Notes: generated by a model from the sequence alone, not told the origin. A stretch of 64,000 nucleotides of DNA from Virgisporangium ochraceum (GCF_016863655.1 NZ_BOPH01000041.1:1-64000), one strand, 5' to 3'. Numbered from the stretch's first letter, positions 19,714 through 28,601 are shown. Made by a program: numbers and translations.

Positions 19714-19744
19714 AGTATCGAACCTCGACAAATGTTGAGGTCAA
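19714..19744 (-). promoter_or_regulatory. Promoter with embedded dyad for the quinone oxidoreductase gene
   Basis: On the minus strand TTGACC (19744-19739) and GATACT (19719-19714) form -35 and -10 boxes with a 19-nt spacer, and the ATG follows 7 nt later. Inside the spacer lies the 18-bp imperfect palindrome CCTCGACAAATGTTGAGG (19723-19740), placed where a bound repressor would block RNA polymerase. It resembles the CAACATT repeats at 854-881. Confidence 0.55.
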
Positions 19745-21969
19745 GAGTTGGCCTCGCGCACGAGCGCGTCGATCGCGTCGGCGCCGAACTGGTCGCCGGC
19801 GAACGACGTCAGGCGGCCCAGCGGGAGGCTGGCCAGGAACATGAACACCTGCGGGTCGGCGAGGGCGGCGGCGGCCTGGTTGTTCCCGCCCGTGCCGTCG
19901 CCGGTGTCGTCGCCGCCGGCGGTCGCGGCGGCCCACGCGTTCATGAGCACCTCGGCGCCCTTCGGGTCGTCGAGCCACTCCTGGAGCGTGGACCCGGCCG
20001 TCAGGGGGCGCCGGGTGTCGTCGCCGTCCACGGCCACGGTGACGGACGTGCGCACGTCCCGCGAGGAGGCGCCGACGGACAGCACGTACTCCCCGCCCTC
20101 CACGGCCCACCGGCCCAGCCACGGGTCCCAGTAGGCGAGGTCGGCCCGCGGGATGCGGACCGTCACCTCGACGGTGGCGCCGGCCGCGACCGCGACGTTG
20201 GCGAACCCCTTGAGCTCGCGCGGCGCGCGGCGCACCTTCGAGCCCGGCAGGCCGGCGTACACCTGCACCACCTCGCGGCCGTCGCGGTCGCCGGTGTTCG
20301 TGACCGCGACGCGCACCTCGACGTCACCGTCCACGATGGACGCGGTGGCGTCGCCGTACGCGAACGTCGTGTACGAAAGGCCGAACCCGAACGGGTAGGC
20401 GACGTCCTGCTCCCGCGCGTCGAAGCCGCGGTAGCCGACGTGGATGCCCTCGCCGTAGCGCACGTGCCCGGCCTCGCCGGGAAAGTCGAGGTGCGACGGG
20501 TGGTCGGCGAGCCGGTGCGGGATGGTCTCGGAAAGCCGGCCCGAGGGGTTGACCACACCGAACAGCACGTCGGCGAGGGCGCCGCCGCCGGCCTGCCCGA
20601 GCAGCCAGCCCTCGACGAGCGCCGGCACCGCGCGGTCCCACGGGGTGGTGCGCACGACCGCGCCGTTGGAGAGCACGACGACCGTGCGCGGGTTGGCGGC
20701 CACGATCCGCTCGACGAGCGCCAGTTGCCCGGCGGGCAGGTCGATGCCGGCCCGGTCGGCGCCCTCGGTCTCGTGCGCCGTGCCGACGAACACCACGGCG
20801 ACGTCGGCCGCCGCGGCCACCTCGACGGCCTCCGCGACGAGCGCACCGTCCTCGCCGCCGTCGACGGCGTACCCGGCCGCGAACGTCACCTCGGCGGAGG
20901 TCAGCGTGCGGATCTCGGTGAGCGCGTCGTCGAGCCGGGTCGGCGTGATCTGCGAGCTCCCGCCGCCCTGGTAGCGCGGGGTGTTGGCGATCTCGCCGAT
21001 GACCGCCACCGAGGTGTCCGAGGTGGACAGTGGCAGCAGCCCGCCCTCGTTGCGCAGCAGCACGATCGAGCGCGCGGCCGCCTCCCGGGCCAGCGCGTGG
21101 TGCGCGGCCTCGTCGTAGGTCGCGTCGGGGTCGGCGTGCCGCAGCGCCTTGTCCACCAGCGCCCGCACGCGCGCGGCGGAGGTCTCCAGGGCGGCCGGGT
21201 CGAGGCTGCCGTCGGCGACCGCCGCGACCAGGGCCCGGTCGCCGGGCTCGTCGGGGCCGGGCATCGTGAGGTCGAGGCCGGCGGCGACCGCCGCGACCCG
21301 GTCGACCACGGCACCCCAGTCGGAGACCACGAGGCCCTCGAAGCCCCACTCGTCGCGCAGCACCTCGGTGAGCAGCCACCGGTGCTCCGACGCGTAGACG
21401 CCGTTGACGCGGTTGTAGGCGCACATGACCGTCCACGGCTGCGCCTGCTCGACGACGCGCTGGAACGCGTGCAGGTACAGCTCGCGCAGCGTGCGCTCGT
21501 CGACGTCGGCGCTGACGCGCATGCGGTCGGTCTCCTGGCTGTTGACCGCGAAGTGCTTGAGCGACGCGCCCACACCCTGGCTCTGCAGGCCCTTCACCCA
21601 CTCGACCGCCAGGATGCCGGTGAGCAACGGGTCCTCGGCGTAGTACTCGAAGTTGCGACCGCCGAGCGGGCTGCGCTTGAGGTTGATGCCGGGGCCGAGC
21701 AGCACGGAGACGCCCATCGCGCGGGCCTCCTCGCCGAGCGCCACCCCGACGCGGTGCACGAGCTCGGGGTCCCAGCTCGACCCGAGCGCGACCGCCGGCG
21801 GGAAGCAGGTCGCCGGCTCGCCGGTGATGAGGTCCTTGGCGTCGGCGGCCTGCTTGCGTACGCCGTGCGGCCCGTCGGTGACGGTGATCGACGGGAGGTC
21901 GCCGACGGCCGACGTGTGCCACATGTCGTGACCGCTGGTGAGCGCGGCCTGCTGCTCCGTGGTGAGCAT
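19741..21969 (-). CDS. Glycoside hydrolase family 3 beta-glucosidase
   Basis: The 742-residue enzyme has a GH3 N-terminal barrel (TDGPHGVRKQ at 32; LKHFAVNSQETDRM; the nucleophile Asp in VVSDWGAV near 215), a GH3 C-terminal domain (VVLSNGAVV, VEGWLLGQAGGGALADVLFG) and a fibronectin-III-like domain near 560-660 (DREVVQVYAG-type segment). It should release glucose or related sugars from beta-linked oligosaccharides or glycosides by retention. A tail of about 80 residues with a Gly/Asp-rich linker (TAGGDDTGDGTGGNN) follows. No signal peptide: it acts in the cytoplasm. AAGGA lies 5 bases before ATG 21969. The divergent tetR gene and the palindrome between them imply TetR control. Confidence 0.93.
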   Translation of the reverse strand: MLTTEQQAALTSGHDMWHTSAVGDLPSITVTDGPHGVRKQAADAKDLITGEPATCFPPAVALGSSWDPELVHRVGVALGEEARAMGVSVLLGPGINLKRSPLGGRNFEYYAEDPLLTGILAVEWVKGLQSQGVGASLKHFAVNSQETDRMRVSADVDERTLRELYLHAFQRVVEQAQPWTVMCAYNRVNGVYASEHRWLLTEVLRDEWGFEGLVVSDWGAVVDRVAAVAAGLDLTMPGPDEPGDRALVAAVADGSLDPAALETSAARVRALVDKALRHADPDATYDEAAHHALAREAAARSIVLLRNEGGLLPLSTSDTSVAVIGEIANTPRYQGGGSSQITPTRLDDALTEIRTLTSAEVTFAAGYAVDGGEDGALVAEAVEVAAAADVAVVFVGTAHETEGADRAGIDLPAGQLALVERIVAANPRTVVVLSNGAVVRTTPWDRAVPALVEGWLLGQAGGGALADVLFGVVNPSGRLSETIPHRLADHPSHLDFPGEAGHVRYGEGIHVGYRGFDAREQDVAYPFGFGLSYTTFAYGDATASIVDGDVEVRVAVTNTGDRDGREVVQVYAGLPGSKVRRAPRELKGFANVAVAAGATVEVTVRIPRADLAYWDPWLGRWAVEGGEYVLSVGASSRDVRTSVTVAVDGDDTRRPLTAGSTLQEWLDDPKGAEVLMNAWAAATAGGDDTGDGTGGNNQAAAALADPQVFMFLASLPLGRLTSFAGDQFGADAIDALVREANS

Positions 21970-21978
21970 CCGTGTCCT

Positions 21979-21998
21979 TACCTAGTACCTGGTAGGTA
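21979..21998. promoter_or_regulatory. TetR-type operator between GH3 and tetR
   Basis: TACCTAGTACCTGGTAGGTA has perfect outer arms (TACCTA/TAGGTA) and an internal 13-bp dyad TACCTGGTAGGTA. It sits 10 bp from the GH3 start. A -10-like TAATCT (22003-22008) ends 6 nt before the GTG of the TetR gene, so that transcript is probably leaderless. The position suits a repressor acting on both genes. Confidence 0.65.
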
Positions 21999-22014
21999 GC
22001 GGTAATCTAGCCAG

Positions 22015-22596
22015 GTGAACCGTGGCACGGCAAGGGTCCGGCTGCCGGTGGCCGAGCGGCGTGGCCAGATCATCGGGGTCACCACCCGGCTCATCGCCGA
22101 GCGCGGCTTCTGGGGCCTGTCGATGCAGGACGTCGCCGACGGCTGTGGGCTCACCGTCCCCGGTCTGCTGCACCACGTGGGGTCCAAGGACGGGCTGCTG
22201 CTCGCGGTCCTCGACCATCGCGACGCCGAAGACGGCCGCGCGCTGACCGCGGACCTCGGCACGGACGGCCTGTCCGCCGGCGTCGACCTGCGGCGCGTGT
22301 GCGCGGCGCTGGTGCGGCGCAACGCGTCGCAGCCGGAGATCGTGCGGCTGTTCGCCGTGCTGGAGGCCGAGTCGCTCGCGCCGGACCACCCCGCGCACGC
22401 GTACTTCGTGACGCGGCAGGCGCGGGTCCTGGAGACGTTGACCGCACTGGCAACCGGGGTGAGCGACCGGCCGGAGTCGTTGGCGCGCCAGGTGATCGCC
22501 CTGATGGACGGCCTGCAGATCCAGTGGCTGCGCGATCCCGGCGGCACCGACCTCGTGGTGGAGTGGGAGCGTGCGGCCGACACCCTGTTCGGCTGA
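22015..22596 (+). CDS. TetR family transcriptional regulator
   Basis: This 193-residue protein has an N-terminal TetR helix-turn-helix (residues 15-60): RRGQIIGVTTRLIAERGF, then LSMQDVADGCGLTVPGLLHH and VGSKDGLLLAVLDHRD. The C-terminal ligand domain is helical and ends with DGLQIQWLRDP, a segment common in TetR members that act on carbohydrate genes. The GTG start at 22015 has no ribosome site and lies 6 nt after a TAATCT box. It is divergent from the GH3 beta-glucosidase across a 20-bp palindrome, so it most likely represses that gene until a glycoside inducer is present; the inducer is not known. Confidence 0.92.
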   Translation: MNRGTARVRLPVAERRGQIIGVTTRLIAERGFWGLSMQDVADGCGLTVPGLLHHVGSKDGLLLAVLDHRDAEDGRALTADLGTDGLSAGVDLRRVCAALVRRNASQPEIVRLFAVLEAESLAPDHPAHAYFVTRQARVLETLTALATGVSDRPESLARQVIALMDGLQIQWLRDPGGTDLVVEWERAADTLFG

Positions 22597-22645
22597 GGCC
22601 GGTCCGGCCGGTCCCGTTGGCGGTCCGTTGCTAGGGTCGGTCCGC

Positions 22646-23371
22646 GTGACTGATCTTCTTCACGTGTTCACCGATCTGACCGACGATGCCGCGCTCCTGT
22701 CACTGGAGCACCAGGTGCACCTGGAAGAGGTGCTCGGTGAGCACAACTGGCAGGTCGAACTCAGCAAACCGGAGTTCAGCTTCACCGGCGCGACGCCGCG
22801 CACCTGCACCCGGATGCACCTGTTGGGCTCGGCGGCGCCCGGCCCGCGGTCGTGGTTGTGGGCGTGGGCCAACCCGTCCGGGTTCCACCCCGAGGCGTCG
22901 CGGTTGTCCGAGTCGCTGCGGGACTGGGGGCGCCGCCACGACCTCGCGCTGTTCGCCGAGCCCGAGGTGCCGTTCGCCGAGCTGCCCGGTCAGCCGGACG
23001 AACCGCACCTGGCGGCCACGTTCTTCATCGAGGCCGCGAAGACGCTCACCGGCGTCTGGACGCACTACAACGCGCCGGCGGGCGGCGGCACCCGCGGCGG
23101 GTTCCTCATCGAGCACCCCGACTTCGAGCTGCCGGAGCCGGAACCGGCCCGCGTCATGCGGATCCTGCAGCAGGGCCTGGCCGAGATCCCGCTGACCAAC
23201 CACCGCCGCGCGTTCTACAGCTACGCCGTGCGCCGCGGCATGTCGGCGGTCTTCAGCGACGACCGGGAGACGCTGACCATCACCGGACCGCGGTTCACCG
23301 CCCACGTGGCGTTCGACGACCTCGGCCGGGTGAAGGACCTCCAGGCGCGGCTGGGCGCCGCTACCGGTTGA
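22646..23371 (+). CDS. DUF6882-like protein
   Basis: This 241-residue protein starts at GTG 22646 and resembles the actinobacterial DUF6882 group: conserved-looking segments are HLLGSAAPGPRSWLWAWANP near residue 60, EVPFAELPG, AAKTLTGVWTHYNAPAGGGT near 140, and LTNHRRAFYSYAVRRG near 190. The family has no established function. There is no signal peptide or membrane helix, so it is probably cytoplasmic. It follows tetR by 49 bp and ends inside the convergent tspO gene (11-bp overlap). Confidence 0.75.
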   Translation: MTDLLHVFTDLTDDAALLSLEHQVHLEEVLGEHNWQVELSKPEFSFTGATPRTCTRMHLLGSAAPGPRSWLWAWANPSGFHPEASRLSESLRDWGRRHDLALFAEPEVPFAELPGQPDEPHLAATFFIEAAKTLTGVWTHYNAPAGGGTRGGFLIEHPDFELPEPEPARVMRILQQGLAEIPLTNHRRAFYSYAVRRGMSAVFSDDRETLTITGPRFTAHVAFDDLGRVKDLQARLGAATG

Positions 23372-23846
23372 GGTACCAGATCGCGGCGTTCAGGGCGGTC
23401 GCGTAGCTCACCCAGAGCAGATACGGCACCAGCAGCCACGCCGCGGCCCGGTGGACGCGGCGGAAACCGAGAATGGTCACCGCGATCGCCACCCACATCG
23501 CGACGATGTCGACCAGCGCCCACCCGTACTGCCCGGCGCCGAAGAAGATCGGTGTCCAGGCGGCGTTGAGCACCAGCTGCACCGCGTACGGCACCAGGAC
23601 CCGGTCGGCGCCGACCCGCCGCCACACCAGCCAGCCGGCGACGGCGATCATCCCGTAGAGCACCGTCCACACGGGACCGAACAGCCACGACGGCGGCGCC
23701 CACGAGGGACGGTCGAGCGTCGCGTACTCGCCGGCCGTCCCGGTGACGGCGAGCGTGCCGAGCAGCGCTGCCGCGGTGACGGCGGCGGCGAAACCGGCGA
23801 GGCCGGCCCACCGCACGGCGGGGGAGCGGATGGCGTAGGCGGTCAC
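23361..23846 (-). CDS. tspO: TspO/MBR family membrane protein
   Basis: This 161-residue protein has five predicted membrane helices, as usual for TspO. The family-defining loop RPSWAPPSWLFGPVWTVLYG lies near residue 47, and LNAAWTPIFFGAGQYGWAL near 95. Relatives bind porphyrins and other tetrapyrroles or sterol-like ligands and take part in stress responses. Translation starts at GTG 23846. It lies 28 bp downstream of the phosphoesterase gene on the same strand, so the two may share a transcript. Confidence 0.93.
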   Translation of the reverse strand: MTAYAIRSPAVRWAGLAGFAAAVTAAALLGTLAVTGTAGEYATLDRPSWAPPSWLFGPVWTVLYGMIAVAGWLVWRRVGADRVLVPYAVQLVLNAAWTPIFFGAGQYGWALVDIVAMWVAIAVTILGFRRVHRAAAWLLVPYLLWVSYATALNAAIWYLNR

Positions 23847-23874
23847 GCCGTTGGTCTACCCCCGCGCGCGGTTC

Positions 23875-24606
23875 CTACGCCACCAGCCGGAAATGGGTCG
23901 TGAGGCGGCCGTCGTCGAACAGGTGGAACGCGATGGCCGGCGGGAGGTCCCGGTCGAGGCCCGGGCCGGGCTCCCACGGCAGCTTGACCGTCGACGCCAC
24001 GCCCGGTGCGACCAGCAGCGGCCGGCCCGCGAACGTCGTCGCCGCCGGGGTGTGCGCGTGGCCGCACAGCACCGCCACCACGCGCGGATGCCGCTCCACG
24101 ACCGCGGCGAGGCCGTCGGGACGCTGCAGCCGGATCCCGTCGACGAAGGGCATGTGCAACGGGACCGGCGGGTGGTGGAGACAGATGAACGCCGGCCCGT
24201 CGTCGCTGGCGAGCTCGCGGTCGAGCCACGCGAGGGTCGGGTCGTCGAGGAGACCGGGGTCGCGGCCGGGGATCGACGAGTCGGCCATCAGGAACGTCAC
24301 CCCGCCGATGCGGTAGGTCCGGTTGATCGGCGAGTCGTCGGGGTCCTCGCCGAGCAGCGCCTTGCGGTACGGGGGACGCGCGTCGTGGTTGCCGGGGCAC
24401 AGCAGCACCGGCACCGACGCGGTGGCGATGCGGGCGACCTCCTCGTACTCGGGCTCGGCGCCGTGGTCGGCGAGGTCGCCGGTGACGAGGATGACGTCGA
24501 GGTGCTCCTCCAGCGTCCGGAGGTGGTCCATGACCCGGGCGGCGCGCCCGGTGGACCGCTCGGTGCCGTCGAGATGGATGTCGCTGATGTGGGCGATGAC
24601 GAACAT
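23875..24606 (-). CDS. Calcineurin-like metallophosphoesterase (CpdA/3',5'-cAMP phosphodiesterase-like)
   Basis: The 243-residue protein carries all metal-binding motifs of the family in order: ISDIHLDG (residue 6), VTGDLADHG (near 45), CPGNHDARP (near 75), CLHHPPVP (near 140) and CGHAHTPA (near 180). Members hydrolyse cyclic nucleotides or other phosphodiesters with two metal ions. The ATG at 24606 places the first motif right after the start; the frame is open further upstream but that part is low-complexity. It is divergent from the arabinan-degradation genes across an operator-like palindrome. Confidence 0.88.
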   Translation of the reverse strand: MFVIAHISDIHLDGTERSTGRAARVMDHLRTLEEHLDVILVTGDLADHGAEPEYEEVARIATASVPVLLCPGNHDARPPYRKALLGEDPDDSPINRTYRIGGVTFLMADSSIPGRDPGLLDDPTLAWLDRELASDDGPAFICLHHPPVPLHMPFVDGIRLQRPDGLAAVVERHPRVVAVLCGHAHTPAATTFAGRPLLVAPGVASTVKLPWEPGPGLDRDLPPAIAFHLFDDGRLTTHFRLVA

Positions 24607-24625
24607 GGGTCCAGTGTGGCCGCCC

Positions 24626-24666
24626 TTGACAGGTGGACCGCCACCATTGATTGTTATCGATAACAA
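24626..24666 (+). promoter_or_regulatory. Promoter and LacI-type palindrome ahead of the GH43 pair
   Basis: TTGACA (24626-24631) and GATTGT (24649-24654), 17 nt apart, form a promoter. The perfect 16-bp palindrome TTGTTATCGATAACAA (24651-24666) overlaps the -10 box. Its central CG is typical of LacI-family operators. A second copy, CTGTTATCGCTAACAG, lies beyond the second GH43 gene at 27552. A GGGAGG ribosome site follows directly. Confidence 0.7.
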
Positions 24667-24679
24667 CGGGAGGTCGAGG

Positions 24680-26047
24680 ATGCGGATCCGGGCCGCTGCC
24701 GCGGTGCTCGTGCTGCTGGTGGGCGTTGCCGTCACCGCATCCGCGGCGTACGCGGCGACGCTGCCCACCGGTGCGGTGTCGCTGGAGGCGGTCAACTACG
24801 CCGGCCGCTTCGTGCGTCACCTCGACTCGTTGGCCCGGCTGGACCCGGTCACCTCGAGCGGTGCCACCCAGCTCAAGCTCGACGCGACCTTCACCGTCGT
24901 GAACGGCCTGGCCTCGCCCGCGTGCTACTCGTTCCGGACGAAGAGCGGGCTGTTCCTGCGCCACCGCGACTACCGGCTGCGCGTCGACGCCAACACCGGC
25001 GACGCGACGTTCCGCGGCGACGCCACGTTCTGCGCGGCCGACGGGTCGGTGGCGGGATCGGTGTCGCTGGTGTCGTACAACTATCCCGACCGGCGGATCC
25101 GGCACCGCGACTTCGCGCTGTGGCTCGACGCGGTGGGTGCCGTCGCCGACAGCTCGTTCCGCCTCGTGGCGCCGTGGGCGCCGAAGACCGACAAGAACCC
25201 GGTGATCCCCGGGCTGTTCGCCGACCCGCACCTCGTGACCTTCAACGGCCGCTACTACCTGTACCCGACCACCGACGGCTACGCCGGCTGGGGCGGCACG
25301 TACTACAAGGCGTTCTCGTCGGCCGACCTGGTCACCTGGACCGACCACGGCGTGATCCTCGACCACGGCCCGGACGTGTCGTGGGCCGACGACTCGGCGT
25401 GGGCGCCGGCCGTGACGCTGAAGTTCGGCCGGTACTACCTGTATTTCAGCGGCGGCCTGGTCAACGGCGCGAAGCAGCTCGGGGTCGCCGTGTCGGCGTC
25501 GCCGACGGGGCCGTTCCGCGACGCGCTCGGCCGCCCGTTGGTCCAGAGTGGACAGTTCTCCGGCGGCCAGGCCATCGACCCGATGGTGTTCACCGACGAC
25601 GACGGCCGCTCCTACCTCTACTGGGGGCAGGGCGTGGCGCGGGTGGTGCCGTTGAACGACGACATGGTGTCGTTCGATGCCGCCCAGGTGCGCACGATCA
25701 CGCCGAGCGGGTACAACGAGGCGCCGTTCGTGTTCAAGCGCAACGGCACCTACTACCTGATGTGGTCGGAGAACGACACCCGCAGCGAGGACTACCGGGT
25801 CGCCTACGCCACCGGCACGTCGCCGCTCGGCCCGTGGACCAACCGCGGCGTGGTGCTGCGCAAGAGCGGCGCCATCCTCGGCACCGGGCACCACTCGGTG
25901 GTGCGTGCCCCGAACTCCGACACCTGGTACATCGCCTACCACCGGTTCGCCGTGCCGGCCGGCAACGGCACCAACCGCGAGACGGCCGTCGACGTGATGC
26001 GCTTCAACGCCGACGGCACCATCGCGCCGGTCGTCCCCACCCGATGA
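24680..26047 (+). CDS. Secreted GH43 arabinosidase/arabinanase with N-terminal AbfB (CBM42) domain
   Basis: The 455-residue secreted enzyme has a signal peptide (residues 1-26, ending AYA), then an AbfB arabinose-binding beta-trefoil (28-165) with repeated FVRHLD, FLRHRDYRLRVD and IRHRDFALWLD, then a five-bladed GH43 domain. The catalytic triad is visible: base Asp in LFADPHLV (about 181), pKa-tuning Asp in AIDPMVF (about 299) and acid Glu in YNEAPFVF (about 347). GH43 enzymes remove arabinose or xylose from plant polysaccharides. ATG 24680 follows GGGAGG. The next gene, 10 bp downstream, carries the same two modules in reverse order; the pair is an operon. Confidence 0.92.
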   Translation: MRIRAAAAVLVLLVGVAVTASAAYAATLPTGAVSLEAVNYAGRFVRHLDSLARLDPVTSSGATQLKLDATFTVVNGLASPACYSFRTKSGLFLRHRDYRLRVDANTGDATFRGDATFCAADGSVAGSVSLVSYNYPDRRIRHRDFALWLDAVGAVADSSFRLVAPWAPKTDKNPVIPGLFADPHLVTFNGRYYLYPTTDGYAGWGGTYYKAFSSADLVTWTDHGVILDHGPDVSWADDSAWAPAVTLKFGRYYLYFSGGLVNGAKQLGVAVSASPTGPFRDALGRPLVQSGQFSGGQAIDPMVFTDDDGRSYLYWGQGVARVVPLNDDMVSFDAAQVRTITPSGYNEAPFVFKRNGTYYLMWSENDTRSEDYRVAYATGTSPLGPWTNRGVVLRKSGAILGTGHHSVVRAPNSDTWYIAYHRFAVPAGNGTNRETAVDVMRFNADGTIAPVVPTR

Positions 26048-26057
26048 GGAGCCTGTC

Positions 26058-27485
26058 GTGCTGAAACGGCTTGTCGCCCTGCTGGCCCTGATCGGGTCCT
26101 TCATCGTCGTGCCGGCCGGGCCCGCGGCCGCGTTGGACCCGTTCACCGGTTACCTGCTGGCGCACTTCATCGGGGAGTCGGCCCGGGGCGAGCAGATCTA
26201 CTTCGCGCACAGCCGCGACGGTCTGAACTGGACGGACCTCAACGGCGGCAGCCCCGTCCTCCTGTCCACGGTGGGCACCCAGGGCGTGCGTGACCCCGCG
26301 CTCGTGCGGTCGCCGGCGGGTGACCGGTACTGGATCGTCGCCACCGACCTGCGCATCGCGAGCGGCACCTCGTGGTCCGACGCGGCGAACCGGGGCAGCA
26401 CGTCGCTGGTGGTGTGGGAGTCCAGCGACCTCGTGAACTGGTCGCAACCCCGTCTCATCAACGTCGCCGCCGGAATCTCCGGCGCCGGCAACGCGTGGGC
26501 GCCGGAGGCGATCTGGAACCCGGCGACGAACGACTACGTCGTCTACTGGGCGACGAACTCGCTGCGCAACGGGGTCACCAAGCACCGCATCTGGTACGTG
26601 CGGACCAGCGACTTCCGCACGTTCACCGCGCCGCAGCTCTACATCGACCGCGGCAGCGGACAGGGCATCATCGACACCCAGATCATCGAGGCGCCGAACA
26701 GTGCCTACCGCTACTACCGCGCCTCCGCCGACGGGCACATCACGATCGAGGCCAGCAACTCGGTGCTCGGCTCGTGGACGACGCTCGGCAACCTGTCACA
26801 TCTGGGCATCTCCAACGGAACCGGCGGCGGCAACGTCGTCGAGGGCCCGATGTGGGCGCAGTTCAACGGGCGCAGCGAGTGGAGCCTGTGGCTCGACCAG
26901 TACGCGACCGGTCGCGGCTACATGCCGGTGACGTCGACGAACCTCGGCAGCGTGCAGAACTTCCGCACCCGCACCGACTACGGCATGGGCGGCACCCGCA
27001 AGCGCCACGGCTCGATCCTCAACCTCACCGCGGCGGAGGAGAGCCGGGTGCTGGGCCGGTGGGGCACGAACGCTCCCGTGAACCGCATCCAGTCCTACAA
27101 CTTCCAGGACCGGTACGTGCGCCACGCCAACCTCGACGTGCGCATCGACCCGAACGTCAGCCCGGCCCAGGACGCCCAGTTCCGGGTGCGGCCGGGCCTG
27201 GCCGGCGCGAGCGGCACGGTGTCGTTCGAGTCGGTCAACTACCCGGGGTACTACCTGCGCCACTACAACTACGACCTGGTGCTGGCGCCCAACGACGGGA
27301 GCACCACGTTCGCCGCCGACGCCACGTTCCGCGCGGTGGCGGGCCTGGCCAACTCGTCGTGGACGTCGTACCAGTCCTACAACTACCCGGACCGGTACCT
27401 GCGTCACTACAGCTACCTGCTCCGCATCGACCCGGTCACCACCACCCAGGAACGCGCGGACGCGACCTTCCGCCTCACGACCTGA
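26058..27485 (+). CDS. Secreted GH43-like glycosidase with C-terminal AbfB (CBM42) domain
   Basis: The 475-residue product has a signal peptide (to about residue 26, AAA), a GH43-like propeller (30-330) and an AbfB trefoil (about 340-475) with three lobes marked YVRHANLDVRID, YLRHYNYDLVLA and YLRHYSYLLRID. RDPALV (about 79) supplies the catalytic base; WAPEAIW and IIDTQIIEAPN (about 215) look like the remaining active-site strands. It probably cleaves arabinan or arabinoxylan side chains. GTG 26058 has AGGAG 6 bases upstream. It is co-transcribed with the preceding AbfB-GH43 gene and followed by a GC-rich hairpin. Confidence 0.88.
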   Translation: MLKRLVALLALIGSFIVVPAGPAAALDPFTGYLLAHFIGESARGEQIYFAHSRDGLNWTDLNGGSPVLLSTVGTQGVRDPALVRSPAGDRYWIVATDLRIASGTSWSDAANRGSTSLVVWESSDLVNWSQPRLINVAAGISGAGNAWAPEAIWNPATNDYVVYWATNSLRNGVTKHRIWYVRTSDFRTFTAPQLYIDRGSGQGIIDTQIIEAPNSAYRYYRASADGHITIEASNSVLGSWTTLGNLSHLGISNGTGGGNVVEGPMWAQFNGRSEWSLWLDQYATGRGYMPVTSTNLGSVQNFRTRTDYGMGGTRKRHGSILNLTAAEESRVLGRWGTNAPVNRIQSYNFQDRYVRHANLDVRIDPNVSPAQDAQFRVRPGLAGASGTVSFESVNYPGYYLRHYNYDLVLAPNDGSTTFAADATFRAVAGLANSSWTSYQSYNYPDRYLRHYSYLLRIDPVTTTQERADATFRLTT

Positions 27486-27497
27486 GCGACCGGCGCG

Positions 27498-27519
27498 GCC
27501 CGCGCCGCGCGGCGCGGGC
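27498..27519. terminator. GC hairpin between convergent GH43 and LysR genes
   Basis: GCCCGCGCC and GGCGCGGGC form a perfect 9-bp stem around a GCGC loop, 12 bases after the GH43 stop. No T-run follows, as is common in actinomycetes. Confidence 0.6.
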
Positions 27520-27551
27520 TCATGCGGCCTGGCCGTGCGCCGCGCGGCCGT

Positions 27552-27567
27552 CTGTTATCGCTAACAG
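27552..27567. promoter_or_regulatory. Second LacI-type palindrome, overlapping the LysR stop codon
   Basis: CTGTTATCGCTAACAG shares TGTTATCG.TAACA with the promoter palindrome at 24651-24666. It overlaps the 3' end of the LysR gene (stop at 27561-27563), about 2.9 kb from the first copy, so it could serve DNA looping or block read-through. There is no LacI gene in the window. Confidence 0.5.
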
Positions 27568-28601
27568 CAGGCGGGTGGCCGCGGTTCGACACGGGCGGCC
27601 GACGGGCGCTCCTCGACGCGGGTGGCCGCCGGCCGCACCAGGTCACCGTGGCGGGCCAGCCACGCCGGATAGGCGGAGTTGCGCCGGACCGCCGCGTGGT
27701 ACCCGGCGGCCGCCAGCCCGCACACGAGGGCGCCGTGGTCGGCCAGCACGCCCTCGCGGGGCCAGATCAGCACGTGCCGGTACCACAGCGGCGTGCCGGC
27801 GAGGGGCACCACCGCCAGGTCGGGGCTGGTGCGGAACGTCGCCTGGCAGAACGTCACCGCGTGGCCGGCGCGGATGAGGTCGAGCAGCGGGGTGCCCTCG
27901 ACGTCGTGCGTCGCGCGCATCTCGAAGCCGGCCGCCAGGCAGGCCAGCGCGTAGTACTCGTGGCAGCGGTCGTCGTCGGGGCGGGGGAGGCCGAAGCGCT
28001 CGCCGGCGAGGTCGGCCAGGTCGATCTCGGCGCGGGCGGCCAGCGGGTGGTCGGCGGCGAGCAGCGCGAACACCGGCTCGGTCGCCACGGTGTGGTACGC
28101 GACCTCGGGGCGCACCGGTAGCTCGTACACCGGGTTCTCGCCGGCGACGGCCAGTTCGAGGAGGCCGCCGGCGACCATGTGCACCAGCGGGGTCGGCGAC
28201 CCTTCGCCGTGCGTGGTGATCGCGGCGGTGGGGAACCGTCCGGTCAGGCCGGTGACGAGGGCGGGCAGCAGCGGCGCGTTGACCGTGCCGATGCGCAGCA
28301 GCCGGGGCTCGGTGCCGACGGCGTCGAGGGTGACGCGCGTGGTCGCGCGGCTCAGCTCGTCGATCGTCGGCAGGACCGCGCGGCAGCGGGTCAGCACCAT
28401 CTCGCCGAACGAGGTGGTGGTGACCCCGTGGTTGCGCCGGATGAACAGCGTGCCGCCCAGCATCCGCTCGATGCGGTGCAGTTGGGCGGACAGGCCGGGC
28501 TGGGAGACGCGCAGCGCGGCGGCGGCACGGCCGATGCTGCCCGCCTCGGCGACGACGCAGATGACGCGGAGATGGCGCAGCTCCAGCTCCATAACCCGCA
28601 T
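27561..28601 (-). CDS. LysR family transcriptional regulator
   Basis: This 346-residue protein has the LysR winged helix at its start (LRHLRVICVVAEAGSIGRAA, LRVSQPGLSAQLHRIERMLG, TLFIRRNHGVTTT) and the periplasmic-binding-like effector domain from about 95 to 300. The C-terminal tail is rich in Pro, Arg and Ala. The start may be the ATG at 28601 or the one at 28592; both lie within a palindrome (28590-28607). It is divergent from the sugar ABC transporter operon and convergent with the GH43 operon, so it probably controls the transporter. Confidence 0.9.
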   Translation of the reverse strand: MRVMELELRHLRVICVVAEAGSIGRAAAALRVSQPGLSAQLHRIERMLGGTLFIRRNHGVTTTSFGEMVLTRCRAVLPTIDELSRATTRVTLDAVGTEPRLLRIGTVNAPLLPALVTGLTGRFPTAAITTHGEGSPTPLVHMVAGGLLELAVAGENPVYELPVRPEVAYHTVATEPVFALLAADHPLAARAEIDLADLAGERFGLPRPDDDRCHEYYALACLAAGFEMRATHDVEGTPLLDLIRAGHAVTFCQATFRTSPDLAVVPLAGTPLWYRHVLIWPREGVLADHGALVCGLAAAGYHAAVRRNSAYPAWLARHGDLVRPAATRVEERPSAARVEPRPPACC

